Positions 19,371 through 28,909 of a DNA stretch of 64,000 nt are shown here, in pieces. The DNA is from Sphingobacterium sp. PCS056 (GTDB lineage: Bacteria > Bacteroidota > Bacteroidia > Sphingobacteriales > Sphingobacteriaceae). The notes under the pieces were generated by a model. That model saw only the letters and a list, made by a program, of their open reading frames with translations. It searched no databases and was not told the origin of the DNA. The stretch is taken from the NCBI RefSeq assembly GCF_023273895.1, contig NZ_CP096883.1:4030001-4094000 (forward strand), read 5' to 3'. How positions within the stretch are numbered: position 1 is the first letter of the stretch; every line of letters starts with the position of its first letter. A program made the position numbers and the translations under genes.

Positions 19371-22019
19371 CTAAATTTTAAATTTCATCGATATCAAAAA
19401 CTGTCTCGCTCTTAGTTCGAAATAACTTTGTATAAGTTCATAATCCGAAGAAAACTGTTGCAGATAATTTTTATTATTCAAAATATTGGATGCCGTAAAC
19501 TCTAAATCCGTACGCCAATGTGACAGCCTGAAACGATAAGTCGCATCCATAAAATATTGACTCTTTTGTGCCTTCACATTATTTGCATACAAAGAATTGG
19601 ACAAACTGATCAAATGCCGGTCATGGGGAGCAAATACCAGATTAAAAAAATGATTGTTGTACAACAGTTCATTGCGCAACCCATCGGCCAATCTATTGTG
19701 AGTACGACCCATAGAAACTCTGTAATCTCCAGATACCAGCGATGAAGACGAATTGATCAATTCGAAAGTAAACGATTGACTGCTCACATGTTGTTTAACC
19801 AACTGCTCATTAAGCAAATAATCTGAAGTACTCCAACTGAAGTTACCGTTTAATTTTGCTACAGTTTTAATACTAACAAATAATTTGGAAAGTCCGCCAC
19901 TGATCCCCTGCGATAAACGCTGTCCATGCCGATTAGTAATACTGGTGGTGCTGCGTCCTAAACTGTCCAATACCGTACTGAACATATAATCACGCCAGCT
20001 CTTTCTAAAATTATACGCTAGATTAGCAAAAATAGCCTTAGAGGTATTTTTATACTGATAATTTACTCCTGTACTCAAGTCTTCATCCTTGAGCAAGCGT
20101 GCATTATACTTTTGCATACTGCGATACTGGTTAATGATATAACCACTATAGAAATTGTCAAGCCCACCAAAGTTTCTTCCACTGAGAAGATTTGTACCAA
20201 TACTATTTTTACTATTAAGCAGATAAGTCACTGAGGCCGATGGATTCCAGCTGCTCCGAAATTCATTTTTCAAACGCTGCTCGCCTTGATGTCTGACATT
20301 ATAGTAATATTGACTGAATGGCAGATTGAAACTGTAGATAAACTTTCGAACTTCTTTTCTCATCTCAAGTGCCATACGCAACTGCAATTGCGCATTGTTC
20401 ATATCATTGAAATAGCCGGTATCCAAAACGCGAACATCATTTTGCTCCTTGACCTGGATGTGACTGTTGAGCTTACTGTTGTTGTAATTCAGGTTGACAC
20501 TAGGCGAAATGGTCCATCTTTTGATCTTGCGTGACAGACTTACTCCGTTTTCAAAATTGAAGCTCTTAAATAGAACGATCTGCCCCATATGATCATATGG
20601 CTTACCGGCATTGATCAACGATTCGAATTGACCTGGGCTGACTGAAAGACGTTGAGGTGTACTGTGCCATTCTACAGTGGAAGTGATATTGACCAATTGT
20701 TTGCCTATGAAACGACCCAAGGAAAAAGCATTGAGGAAGGCCTCGTCCGAAAATCTTTTATCCTGATAAATAGTTGTATTTTTATTTAAAAGGATATTCC
20801 CTACGCTGTTGTTCCAATGTTTACGATAATTGGTACTATTACGGAGATAAATGTTGGATTCATTCTTCTCGACCAATACCCCAATATTCAGCTCGTCGAC
20901 ACCATAACTATTGTCTACCATTTCTTGATTTTGAATCACTTCATCGCTTGTAAAATACTGTGTCATGGTCGTGCCCTGAAGCTTTCGATCATCATGGAAA
21001 TACGAAAGATTACCCTTAACTTCAAGCCCGTTCTTCAACTTTTGAATCATATTGCTACTCATTAAAAAGATCTGATTATCCAGCCATTTTTTCTGATCAA
21101 AGTCAGGAGTAGCGACCTCTCGGATAGAGAGATAAGTTGGCCCATCGGAAAAGCTAGATCGGGCAGTAAAATAACCAGTACCTGAATAGAATGGTTTTAA
21201 CTGCTGTGACACATCATCGCCAATATTGTTGGTCTGCAATGAATTGAGTATTTGAAAGGTCTTAGCAAATGTCATCGGAGTTAAATTGGCATCCCAAAGT
21301 GCTGGAGTTGCACCCAGACCAATTTTACCCGTACCTGTCGTGGTAAATTTCTTAAGCTGCAAATTAAGTGTGGCTCGATTGGAAAAAACCAATTTATCCA
21401 ACATTTTGACCGGTTGATGATTTTCAAGGATCTGAACTTTCAAAACTGCATCTGCAGGAAGGTTTTGATTGATAAGCCCATATCGCCCCCCTATCATATC
21501 CAAACCATTAACGCGATACTGTTGGATTGGCTCGCCTTGATACAAGATCTGACCTCCACGCATCTCGATACCTGGAAGCTTTTTGATGATATCAGCGATA
21601 ACACGATCTTGCTTTCCAGTAAACGAAGCAACATTATAATTGATCGTATCTTTTCGATTATAAACCGGTACATCAGCCAACTTTACCTCTTGGATCTTCC
21701 TGACCTCTGCCTTTAATATATAAGCATAGTGCGCGGTCACATTGACAACATGTACACTACGCTTGGCATAGCTGAGATGATTAAAATCCAACTGTACCGA
21801 ATCTACATCGGTTACTTTAACAGTAAGTTTGAAGATTCCTTCGACATCGCTTTTTGAAAAACCCAATAAAGCTGGTGAACCGATCTTTTTATAAGAGACA
21901 GTGACATTAGCGATTGGCTTTTGATCTTCAGTCAGTAATTTACCTGTAATAACGGTTTGCGCAAAGGAATGAACACTGATCAATATAAACATGACTGTAA
22001 AAAAGAGCTGATCTCTCAT
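19371..22019 (-). CDS. TonB-dependent receptor-like outer membrane protein
   Basis: 882 residues from the ATG at 22017-22019 (an upstream TTG is in frame but precedes the signal peptide). Signal peptide MRDQLFFTVMFILISVHSFAQ; carboxypeptidase regulatory-like domain (TVITGKLLTEDQKPIANVTV, about 25-105); plug-like segment (IADIIKKLPGIEMRGGQ near 143, YRVNGLDMIGG near 165); then a beta-barrel region to the C-terminus, ending in a hydrophobic MKFKI. It has the same layout as the receptor at 1-2537. In the operon it stands between the GLPGLI gene and the glycosyltransferase-like gene. It may deliver the peptide product outward or recognise it; direction is not evident from sequence. Confidence 0.85.
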   Translation of the reverse strand: MRDQLFFTVMFILISVHSFAQTVITGKLLTEDQKPIANVTVSYKKIGSPALLGFSKSDVEGIFKLTVKVTDVDSVQLDFNHLSYAKRSVHVVNVTAHYAYILKAEVRKIQEVKLADVPVYNRKDTINYNVASFTGKQDRVIADIIKKLPGIEMRGGQILYQGEPIQQYRVNGLDMIGGRYGLINQNLPADAVLKVQILENHQPVKMLDKLVFSNRATLNLQLKKFTTTGTGKIGLGATPALWDANLTPMTFAKTFQILNSLQTNNIGDDVSQQLKPFYSGTGYFTARSSFSDGPTYLSIREVATPDFDQKKWLDNQIFLMSSNMIQKLKNGLEVKGNLSYFHDDRKLQGTTMTQYFTSDEVIQNQEMVDNSYGVDELNIGVLVEKNESNIYLRNSTNYRKHWNNSVGNILLNKNTTIYQDKRFSDEAFLNAFSLGRFIGKQLVNITSTVEWHSTPQRLSVSPGQFESLINAGKPYDHMGQIVLFKSFNFENGVSLSRKIKRWTISPSVNLNYNNSKLNSHIQVKEQNDVRVLDTGYFNDMNNAQLQLRMALEMRKEVRKFIYSFNLPFSQYYYNVRHQGEQRLKNEFRSSWNPSASVTYLLNSKNSIGTNLLSGRNFGGLDNFYSGYIINQYRSMQKYNARLLKDEDLSTGVNYQYKNTSKAIFANLAYNFRKSWRDYMFSTVLDSLGRSTTSITNRHGQRLSQGISGGLSKLFVSIKTVAKLNGNFSWSTSDYLLNEQLVKQHVSSQSFTFELINSSSSLVSGDYRVSMGRTHNRLADGLRNELLYNNHFFNLVFAPHDRHLISLSNSLYANNVKAQKSQYFMDATYRFRLSHWRTDLEFTASNILNNKNYLQQFSSDYELIQSYFELRARQFLISMKFKI

Positions 22020-22328
22020 ATGGTTTTTTTTGCAATACTTCAATATCTCTCAATATGGTTATTATCCGTTTTCATTTCTGTCTTGGATTTTACTTGATTT
22101 GCCTGGGATAGTTTAAGCCCACCTCATAGAACATATTCGACCATGATCATTCAGATTTTCGCCTTCTCTTATCAAAATCAACTGAAATTTTAATATTATT
22201 ATGGTACGGAGGAGAGGTATAAAAATATCTTTTTTCTTGAAAAACATTGTTCTGGATAAATTTTCTCAAACTCGTTACTAGAGATAAACTACATACGTAA
22301 AAATTTGTGATGCAAAATCAGGGCTATA
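22020..22328. other. Intergenic gap inside the peptide operon
   Basis: 309 bases between the receptor start and the GLPGLI stop with no open frame worth calling, no clear terminator and no TAnnTTTG box I can defend. The receptor could have its own promoter here. Confidence 0.4.
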
Positions 22329-23168
22329 TTAAGGATGTAGTTCTATCCAATTGTTATCTGAATCAACGCTCGCCTGAAAATTTCTTTTCCTTTCTTTAAT
22401 TTCATCATCACTAATTGACTTATTATTTGAAAGAAATTCTATCATTCGATTTTGAACATAAGATTTCTTGGCATTGCTTTGTTCATTAAGAAACGCTTCT
22501 CTACTTACTTTTTGAATACCAGTTCTTAAGTACCTATTTAAGTTTACTTCTTTTATTAAATCTGTATTAATTTTTAAACATTCCAATTTCCATGTTTTGG
22601 TATTATCTATTGCTGAAATTACTAATCCAGGCAATCCTGAAAATTTATATGGTCCATCATTAATAGGGATTTCATTTGTGAACCAGACCTCCCAATTTCT
22701 ACCAGCATATTTACCTTCTGCCTTTTGGCAATGCATACCTGCGATAGTTTTTGTAGAATCTATTAGCTTCCATTCAATACTATTTGATGGTTCTGCATAA
22801 CAAAATACATTAATCCCGTTTCCTGCATTCAAATTCTGGAATGTAAATATTGTATTATGCTGTTTCAATATTTGAAATGGAAGTACAGTTAAGGTCTCCC
22901 CAAAAAATGACATAGAATATCCCTCAAAATCTCCGTTTTTTTCTAAAGAATAGAGTGCAGAATCTCTCTTGCCAAAATTTACAGAGCGAAATAACGATGT
23001 ACTATCATTGAATAATAATTCAGCTACTTCATTATAAGATCTAGATGAGGTACTATCAAGTTTAAAAGAGATATTATAAAGCACTTTTCCTTTAAAAGAA
23101 TGATCTAATTTTTGAGAAAAAAGTGAAAAGGGAAGAAAAAACAAAATGATTATTATATATCTGAACAT
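22329..23168 (-). CDS. GLPGLI family secreted protein
   Basis: 279 residues with signal peptide MFRYIIIILFFLPFSLFSQ, a beta-rich body and the motif FSGLPGLVISA near residue 174, preceded by WFTNEIPINDGPY, the equivalent of the IPVSFGP segment in the paralogue at 2548-3282. Two cysteines (FCYAEP and MHCQK) match the family pattern. It follows the precursor peptide gene across a hairpin. The function of the family is unknown; its constant pairing with a small exported peptide and a receptor in this window suggests a role in handling that peptide outside the inner membrane. Confidence 0.85.
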   Translation of the reverse strand: MFRYIIIILFFLPFSLFSQKLDHSFKGKVLYNISFKLDSTSSRSYNEVAELLFNDSTSLFRSVNFGKRDSALYSLEKNGDFEGYSMSFFGETLTVLPFQILKQHNTIFTFQNLNAGNGINVFCYAEPSNSIEWKLIDSTKTIAGMHCQKAEGKYAGRNWEVWFTNEIPINDGPYKFSGLPGLVISAIDNTKTWKLECLKINTDLIKEVNLNRYLRTGIQKVSREAFLNEQSNAKKSYVQNRMIEFLSNNKSISDDEIKERKRNFQASVDSDNNWIELHP

Positions 23169-23181
23169 GATGAATAATTTA

Positions 23182-23211
23182 TAGTCACTGAATAATTCTA
23201 TTCAGTGACTA
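23182..23211 (-). terminator. Perfect hairpin between precursor peptide and GLPGLI gene
   Basis: Arms TAGTCACTGAATA and TATTCAGTGACTA pair over 13 bases with an ATTC loop. It lies 14 bases after the precursor stop and 13 bases before the GLPGLI start. The minus strand after it is AAATTATTC, not a strong U tract, so it may be a partial terminator or an mRNA-stabilising hairpin that sets a high ratio of peptide to downstream products. Confidence 0.6.
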
Positions 23212-23225
23212 ATTCTAAAATTTAA

Positions 23226-23468
23226 TTAACCCCAAGCTTTACATTCTGTTTCAGAATAACCTGCCGCTATACAACAATCGTACTTAGATTTACATGTAGT
23301 TGTACCAGCAACAGTACATTTCGGTTTATCTGAAGGACAAGTTACTTCTGGCCCTGTTGTGCCTCCAGAAGTACCGGCAGTAAATCCACCCAATACATCT
23401 TTTAGTTGTTCACGAGTCAACTGCTCTACTTCTTGAATGTTTAAATTTTTTAATGAAATTTTTTTCAT
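23226..23468 (-). CDS. Double-glycine precursor peptide, six cysteines (RiPP/bacteriocin-like)
   Basis: 80 residues from ATG at 23466-23468. Residues 1-28 are a typical Bacteroidota GG leader (MKKISLKNLNIQEVEQL then TREQLKDVLGG), to be cut after Gly28 by a C39 exporter. The 52-residue core is rich in Gly, Ser and Thr and has cysteines at 44, 51, 59, 65, 66 and 76, ending KAWG. The six cysteines, with the VKOR/thioredoxin protein encoded upstream, suggest disulfides; the Thr/Ser-rich stretch TAGTSGGTTG could be glycosylated. The longer in-frame start at 23513 would add residues that do not fit a leader. It is the only GG leader I found in the window. Confidence 0.85.
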   Translation of the reverse strand: MKKISLKNLNIQEVEQLTREQLKDVLGGFTAGTSGGTTGPEVTCPSDKPKCTVAGTTTCKSKYDCCIAAGYSETECKAWG

Positions 23469-23546
23469 AATTTTATTATTTATAAAATATGATGTCCACT
23501 TACTCTGGAACATCTTAAGAGGGTCTTTTTCAGGGAACCTTCTGTT

Positions 23547-23577
23547 TGCCCGAGATCATTTGCAACTGGCTCGGGCA
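23547..23577. other. Stem-loop upstream of the precursor gene
   Basis: TGCCCGAG (23547-23554) and CTCGGGCA (23570-23577) pair over 8 bases around a 15-base loop. It lies just after the VKOR gene stop (23586) and about 80 bases before the precursor start. No U-run follows it on the minus strand, so it may mark an RNA processing site or a weak terminator. Confidence 0.4.
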
Positions 23578-23585
23578 TTCTTATT

Positions 23586-25226
23586 CTAGAAAAAGCTTTT
23601 TAGATCCTTTATACTATATTGATCAGGGAGCTCTCGGCCGTTTATAAATAAAGTAGGGGTACCTCGAATCTTCATATCATTACACCAATTGTACATTGAA
23701 GTTATTTTATCCTTCTGTTGTTTTAATTCACCATTCATCGGATATTTTGATGCAAATATTGCATAGTCTTTAGTTGAAGCTAAATACCAATCATCCAATG
23801 CCTGATGTACCCTTTTAGCACCATATTTTTCTTGGATAGCTAATAAATGTTGTACAGGTGCAGTTTTTATATCCTCATCATCCCCAGAGGCTGTGAAAAT
23901 TATTCGAATACGAACATTTTTATTATTTTTGATGATATCGTCTAACTCTGGATGTGCTTTGGCACAAGGTCCACAATATGGATTGCACACTTTAATAATC
24001 TCTGTACTAGCATTTTCATTTCCAATCAATATTCCTAAATTATCATTAGTAAGTGCGACTACATTACTTTTATTTAATAACGAATTAAAAACTGATGGGC
24101 TATAACGTAATTTCATCCATTTATTTCTATATTCCTTACTATCATTTGCTCTCTTAATTACTGGAATTGCAAAATAAACAAGTAGCATAGAAGCGAGTCC
24201 CAGGAATAAAACCACAAGTAGATGATGAAAATTTATAGATGCAAAATCAATAGAATAATTGTAAAAATAAATGATTGAAATTACAAAGTTAATAGCGATT
24301 AACCCTTGAACAAGAAGACATAAAGGGCACCAATGTTTAATTATACGCCATTGATAGTATACAGAAAACATAAAATATAGGCTCATCCCAATAGATAAGA
24401 ATGACCATACTATAAGATTACTAGTCTGTCCGATAAAAAGAACTTGACTTAAAAAAAAACTGGTAAAGAAAGAAGAGCCCCAAATGGACCAAGAAATACC
24501 AAACAAGGTTGACTGATTTGAAGAGAGTACTGAGTCGCAACTTGATTTTTTACCCCACGCACCACATACTTCTTTCACAAAAGGATCGTGCGAATTGATT
24601 TCATGCCTAATCAATAAAGATGAAACCAATATACCAGTAACGCTAGTTACCATAAATATGACACCAACCAAAGTTGATAAAAAATATCCCTGCATCAATA
24701 AAATAGAGATTGAAAACACAAAAATTGCTATTAACAAATAGTATGGAAGATGCTTTACAATACGATCAGTTCTTTCTATTTGCTTATTTTTCGAATAATT
24801 AACCTCGTCTCTAGCCATTTCTCCATCGAGCAATAAGATGATGTCTTTATCTATTTTTTCAAAATCTGACGTACCAATGTTAACTAACTTTTGAGATAAT
24901 GGATCCAAATACATTACATTAGAGTCCCCTGCCGATGTAACAACTGTAAAACTCGGACTTGACCATCCTTCTTTCTGAATGGCGCAGATAAAGGGAGTTT
25001 CAAACTCTGCATAAGAATGATTTCCTTTACGGACTGCCATACTAACTACATTATATTCAGCCAGAATATCTTTTAATGAGAGTAATGATAGGTAATCTAC
25101 ATGGGCTTCTAAAAGATTTTGAAGATTTAATTTGGTATATCTCACATTAAAAAGACCAAGTACAAATCCACTGGTATAGTAAAGATCACTCTGTTTTGCA
25201 GTATACAGAAAATTAAAAAGTCCCAT
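23586..25226 (-). CDS. Vitamin K epoxide reductase-thioredoxin fusion with inactive C39-like domain
   Basis: 546 residues. The N-terminal 135 residues resemble a C39 peptidase fold without its catalytic cysteine (ETPFICAIQKEG, VMYLDPLSQKL). Four or five membrane helices follow with VKOR cysteines in SCDSVLSS (near 230) and HWCPLCLL (near 300). The C-terminal third is a DsbA/thioredoxin-like domain with CNPYCGPCAKAHPEL near 417 and the cis-proline loop RGTPTLFING near 522. The family oxidises thiols of exported proteins using quinone, with the thioredoxin domain passing disulfides on. Next to a six-cysteine precursor it is the obvious maker of its disulfide bonds. It starts the operon. Confidence 0.88.
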   Translation of the reverse strand: MGLFNFLYTAKQSDLYYTSGFVLGLFNVRYTKLNLQNLLEAHVDYLSLLSLKDILAEYNVVSMAVRKGNHSYAEFETPFICAIQKEGWSSPSFTVVTSAGDSNVMYLDPLSQKLVNIGTSDFEKIDKDIILLLDGEMARDEVNYSKNKQIERTDRIVKHLPYYLLIAIFVFSISILLMQGYFLSTLVGVIFMVTSVTGILVSSLLIRHEINSHDPFVKEVCGAWGKKSSCDSVLSSNQSTLFGISWSIWGSSFFTSFFLSQVLFIGQTSNLIVWSFLSIGMSLYFMFSVYYQWRIIKHWCPLCLLVQGLIAINFVISIIYFYNYSIDFASINFHHLLVVLFLGLASMLLVYFAIPVIKRANDSKEYRNKWMKLRYSPSVFNSLLNKSNVVALTNDNLGILIGNENASTEIIKVCNPYCGPCAKAHPELDDIIKNNKNVRIRIIFTASGDDEDIKTAPVQHLLAIQEKYGAKRVHQALDDWYLASTKDYAIFASKYPMNGELKQQKDKITSMYNWCNDMKIRGTPTLFINGRELPDQYSIKDLKSFF

Positions 25227-25343
25227 AAATAAAATATTTGGTTGATTAGAAAACTATTATGTGTGACATAAAAGAGAGATCTAAAATCTAAGTTTATACT
25301 CTAAGGTAATTAATGATTAACATATATTAAAAAAATAAAGTAC

Positions 25344-25358
25344 ATCAATCGATTGCGC
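25344..25358. promoter_or_regulatory. LacI-type palindrome copy 1 upstream of the VKOR gene
   Basis: ATCAATCGATTGCGC contains the palindrome CAATCGATTG, the shape of LacI/GalR operators with a central CG. The same 15 bases occur at 32720-32734 upstream of the second MG2 gene. It lies 118 bases before the VKOR start, so both transcription units may answer to one regulator; no LacI gene is in the window. Confidence 0.4.
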
Positions 25359-25857
25359 TATTTTAAATAAAAAAATAACCTGTCCAGCTATATTTAAAAG
25401 AACTTTCAGATTCAGGAATAAAAAATCAAAAAAATATCTATATACACTTAAAATTTAAATAATAAGACTTAAAAGTGCCCTCACCTATTACAAATTATGA
25501 AGAGAATATCTAAAGAATACTCACATCTTTTAAAGAAATAACATCATTCATTGTACTCAAACACATAACAAATTTCACTTGCAATTTATCACAACGATGC
25601 TTTTGCAACATTTTTTTAAAAACGCATATAATCATATGAGAAGATTTTTATAGAGATGACGATTTTCAAAAGATACAATGAAAATCAAATCTTAATCTGA
25701 TAATTAATTAAATGTCTATTGCGTTTCACACCAAGAGCATGAGAATTAAGTTTTAGATGCAATCATAATTAAATGCCAACCCTACAGAAATTTGGTATCA
25801 ACTTTAACTCTTCAATCGATCGATCCTTTCCTTTTTATATGACTCCCTGCAGTAAAA

Positions 25858-26405
25858 TTATGGAATCAGGCAAATTAGAAATACTTTTTTTTGAAAATAA
25901 TACGAAATTTGTTTGGCAAGATCTTCATATCGACTGTGAAGCCTTGCTGCCATACCATTCGCAATTACCTCGCTTGGCTCACCTGTAATATAACATAATG
26001 TAAACAATAGAGTCTTTGTAGATCGTTTCTCCGATCTTCCCGTGAGTAGGGAAATTGAATTTTGATATCCGATCAATTGATTTAATATGTTTAAAGAATC
26101 ACTTTTAAAAGCCACATTGTAATACGATTAAGTGTCTGGATTATCGGAATCCAAATAACTTCAGAAAGATTTAGTATAAAAGAAACAGCAATATACTTGA
26201 TGTCACGCTGAAGTTTAAATATATGATTGTTAGCAGTATCGAGTATCTTAAAATTGAGAAAAATCAATGAAGTGCTCACTCCTGGTATATAACTAATATC
26301 CATTTTTATTGTTGCCGATTTATAGTCCTGATATTTTGTATACGAGCAAAACCAAAGGATAACACTCCCTAAAATAAAAAAAAATTGGAATTTATAATTT
26401 ATCAT
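25858..26405 (-). pseudogene. Unrecognised small membrane-anchored protein, possibly frameshifted
   Basis: Downstream of the TlpA-like gene on the same strand, an ATG at 26403-26405 opens a 104-residue frame with an N-terminal membrane segment (FQFFFILGSVILWFCSY). Near 26115 a second frame overlaps it and runs 85 residues to 25858 (SDSLNILNQLIGYQNSISLL, then LCYITGEPSEVIANGMAARL). The two could be one protein of about 180 residues split by a frameshift. I recognise no family. The rest of 25227-26479 is AT-rich with no other gene seen apart from the palindrome at 25344. It may equally be two chance frames in decayed DNA. Confidence 0.3.
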
Positions 26406-26479
26406 GGTTTAACTAAATTTTATACTATTTTTTAGAATTTCTTACCTATATACCATTCAAATTACTTTACGAAATTCAA

Positions 26480-27970
26480 TTATTTTTTCAATGCACGCTC
26501 GATCCACATAGTAGCAGTAGCTGCCAAATCATTCGGATATGTACTCTTCTGAGTGAGATGACCTCGCTTATCAAAAACCAAATAACTGGGAATATATTCA
26601 AAACCAAATTGTTCCAATGCTGTCGCAAACTGGTTTTTATACACGTAAAAATGTTCTCCACCTAATATTTTGCTATATTCCTGAAATCCATTACGATTGG
26701 ACGATTCATCCGTTAAATACACGAATACAACATCTTCCCGAGCTGCATACTTTTTCTTTACTTGATCCATTTCAGAAAAAGCTTGTATGCAGGGACCACA
26801 CCAAGTAGCTCAAAAATCAATGATGATCACTTTATCTTTATATTTGTCGACAATTGATGCAACGATCGTTTCATTTTTTTTATCAAATGGAAGAAAAAAC
26901 ACCTGTCCATCACCCACTCGATCACTACATTTTTTCAGTTCATTTTGATGGTAGATATAATTTCTTAACTCCTTATTTTTAAAAAAGCTATCTATCTGAT
27001 ACAGCTCTTGAGGAGGTAATATATACCCTTCGTTTATATATTGGATATAAGCACTCGCCATCATCATATCATAAAATAGGTTATCTTCTTGTTCAAAAGT
27101 TTTTCCAAATAAATCAATTAAACGTGTTTTAAAGCCCGCTGGTCCTACAGAAGTAATACTTGGGATCTGTAATAGCGAATCTTGCTGAATGGCAATCAAA
27201 AGATCAAAGTAACCCGAAGGCAGTAATGTAAGCGTATCTGTATAGTTTAACGTGATGATACCGTCATAATAAGTTAACGTTCGCTCCGGTATTGCAGTCG
27301 CAATTTGTGGATCCAAGTTCAGATTTTTATAGTATGCTAGTACACTGCTGGCATAATCTTTAAATAGTAAATTAGGAACTTTAAAGGTATTAATCATGTG
27401 CGTATAATAAGACTTAAGCAATCCGTCCGGAATATCTTGGGTTAATGAATACGTCATCTCAGCGACAGATTTCAGTTGTTTCCATTTAAAATCATCTGCA
27501 GATTTAAGAACTTCTTTTCTTGCGTCCTTAGAAGTTGGATAAGAAAACAGATTCATAATCAACTCTTCCTGTAGAGCCGAATTATCAAAAATTTCCTTAT
27601 AATGCCCCTCAAACTGCACATCATAATCAGCAGAATCGATCATCGATACCGTAATCACATTCGTCTCATTTGGCAATAGCATAGTTGCTATATAGCGGCC
27701 ATTTAATCTAAAATAAACCGAAGTAGGGCCATACGTGTATTCAGATAAATATAATGTCGAATCATTGAGTTTTGTAAATGCGACCGGTTTATCTCTCAAT
27801 AAAGAATTGCTCATCATCGGCATGCCGACCTCCATGTTATCGAAAAGAAGTGAAGGTTTTCCCTTTACTGTAAGTGATAAATAACCACTAGATAAAAAGT
27901 GAGACTGTGCGTAGACGTTTAATTGCAATGAACAATAAAACAAAGTAAGATATGCAATAATTTTGATCAT
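26480..27970 (-). pseudogene. TlpA-like thioredoxin protein interrupted by TGA in the active site
   Basis: One frame runs from ATG at 27968-27970 through a signal peptide (MIKIIAYLTLFYCSLQ) and a 360-residue N-terminal domain to KDKVIIIDF, then TGA (26810-26812), then ATWCGPCIQAFSEMDQVKK and a full thioredoxin domain to 26480. Homologues have DFWATWCGPC, so TGA stands where TGG (Trp) is expected: one G-to-A change. The upstream product would be 386 residues with no CxxC. An internal start at the MDQ methionine would give only 96 residues lacking the active site. In the standard bacterial code this is a nonsense mutation; natural readthrough or sequencing error are alternatives. TlpA proteins reduce disulfides in the periplasm. 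Confidence 0.8.
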
Positions 27971-28396
27971 GAAAAATTTGTTGTTTATCTATTTTGATCA
28001 CTAGAAATAGTAGCCGAAAAAGAGATTATAGGTAATAAAATATATAAGCTCCAAAAATTGATAATTCATGAGGAACACATTGGTATATACCCATATAAAA
28101 TTCACCTGTACGATCCATCATTGATAGGATTGGCTTATAATTATCTTAAATATAGGAAAATTGTATCTAATAAAAATTATTCTCTTCATTAATATAACTT
28201 CAATAAAAACAACATCTTATTAAAAGAAGCAGGTGCTAATTAATAGAAAATAGATTCATACTTCTTTCAATGGCATATTTATTCCTATTTATCCACTCTT
28301 TTCTTAGTGGATTATAGACGATTAAAATGGATATTTTAAGCAAATGCTTTTTTATGAAAAGGATGTATATAAAAGAAACTGATGGCAATTTGCGAA
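27971..28396. other. Intergenic, AT-rich
   Basis: 426 bases between the TlpA-like and LytTR genes. I see no gene. A short inverted repeat (ATCCACT at 28291-28297, AGTGGAT at 28306-28312) follows the LytTR stop on the minus strand and may be a weak terminator; it lacks a U tract. Confidence 0.4.
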
Positions 28397-28909
28397 TTAT
28401 CGAAAATCCTTCAATCTCGTATAAAAAATAGCTTTATAGCTTTCACTGATCGGGATTTTCTCTTCATCGATAAACAGACAGTTGCCGTCTATAAATTTGA
28501 CGTATTTGAAAGATACAATATAGGAACGATGCACCCTACAGAAAAGACGAGCAGGAATCAGATTAATGATTTCCTTCAGATTCATATAAGTAATGATATG
28601 CTGATCTTTGGTATAGACGGATATGTAATTATTCAAACCCTTTATATACATGATGTCTGAAAATTTCACTTGATAATACTTGTTTTTAGCATCACCTTTT
28701 AGCAACAAATATTCATTTTCGACCAGCGAAGTCATCGATGCAATTTGTAGCAACCGAAATTTATCAACAGCTTTTTGAAAACGCTCATAGGAAAATGGCT
28801 TCAGCAGATAGTCGACCACATCCAGATCAAAGCCCTGCAGTGCATAGTCCGGATAAGCAGTAGTTAAAATAACCCTGCATTTATTAGTGTAAAAATATTT
28901 TTTTTTCAT
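28397..28909 (-). pseudogene. LytTR-family response regulator, N-terminally truncated
   Basis: 170 residues where about 240 is normal. The frame opens MKKKYFYTNKCRV and joins directly to ILTTAYPDYALQGFDLDVVDYLLKPFS, which is the last third of a receiver domain (beta4 to alpha5 with the conserved Lys in LLKPF). The part with the phosphorylated aspartate is absent. A complete LytTR DNA-binding domain follows (YQVKFSDIMYIKGLNNYISVY, then FCRVHRSYIVSF). Without its phosphate acceptor it cannot be a normal two-component regulator; it may be a remnant or act constitutively. No histidine kinase is nearby. Confidence 0.75.

Noticed and set aside
25773..25988. 71-codon plus-strand frame
   Set aside because: No signal or motif, overlaps a better minus-strand frame, AT-rich gap.
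26810..26812. TGA as a selenocysteine codon
   Set aside because: The expected residue is the Trp of DFWATWCGPC, not a cysteine of the active site, and no SECIS-like hairpin is apparent just after it.
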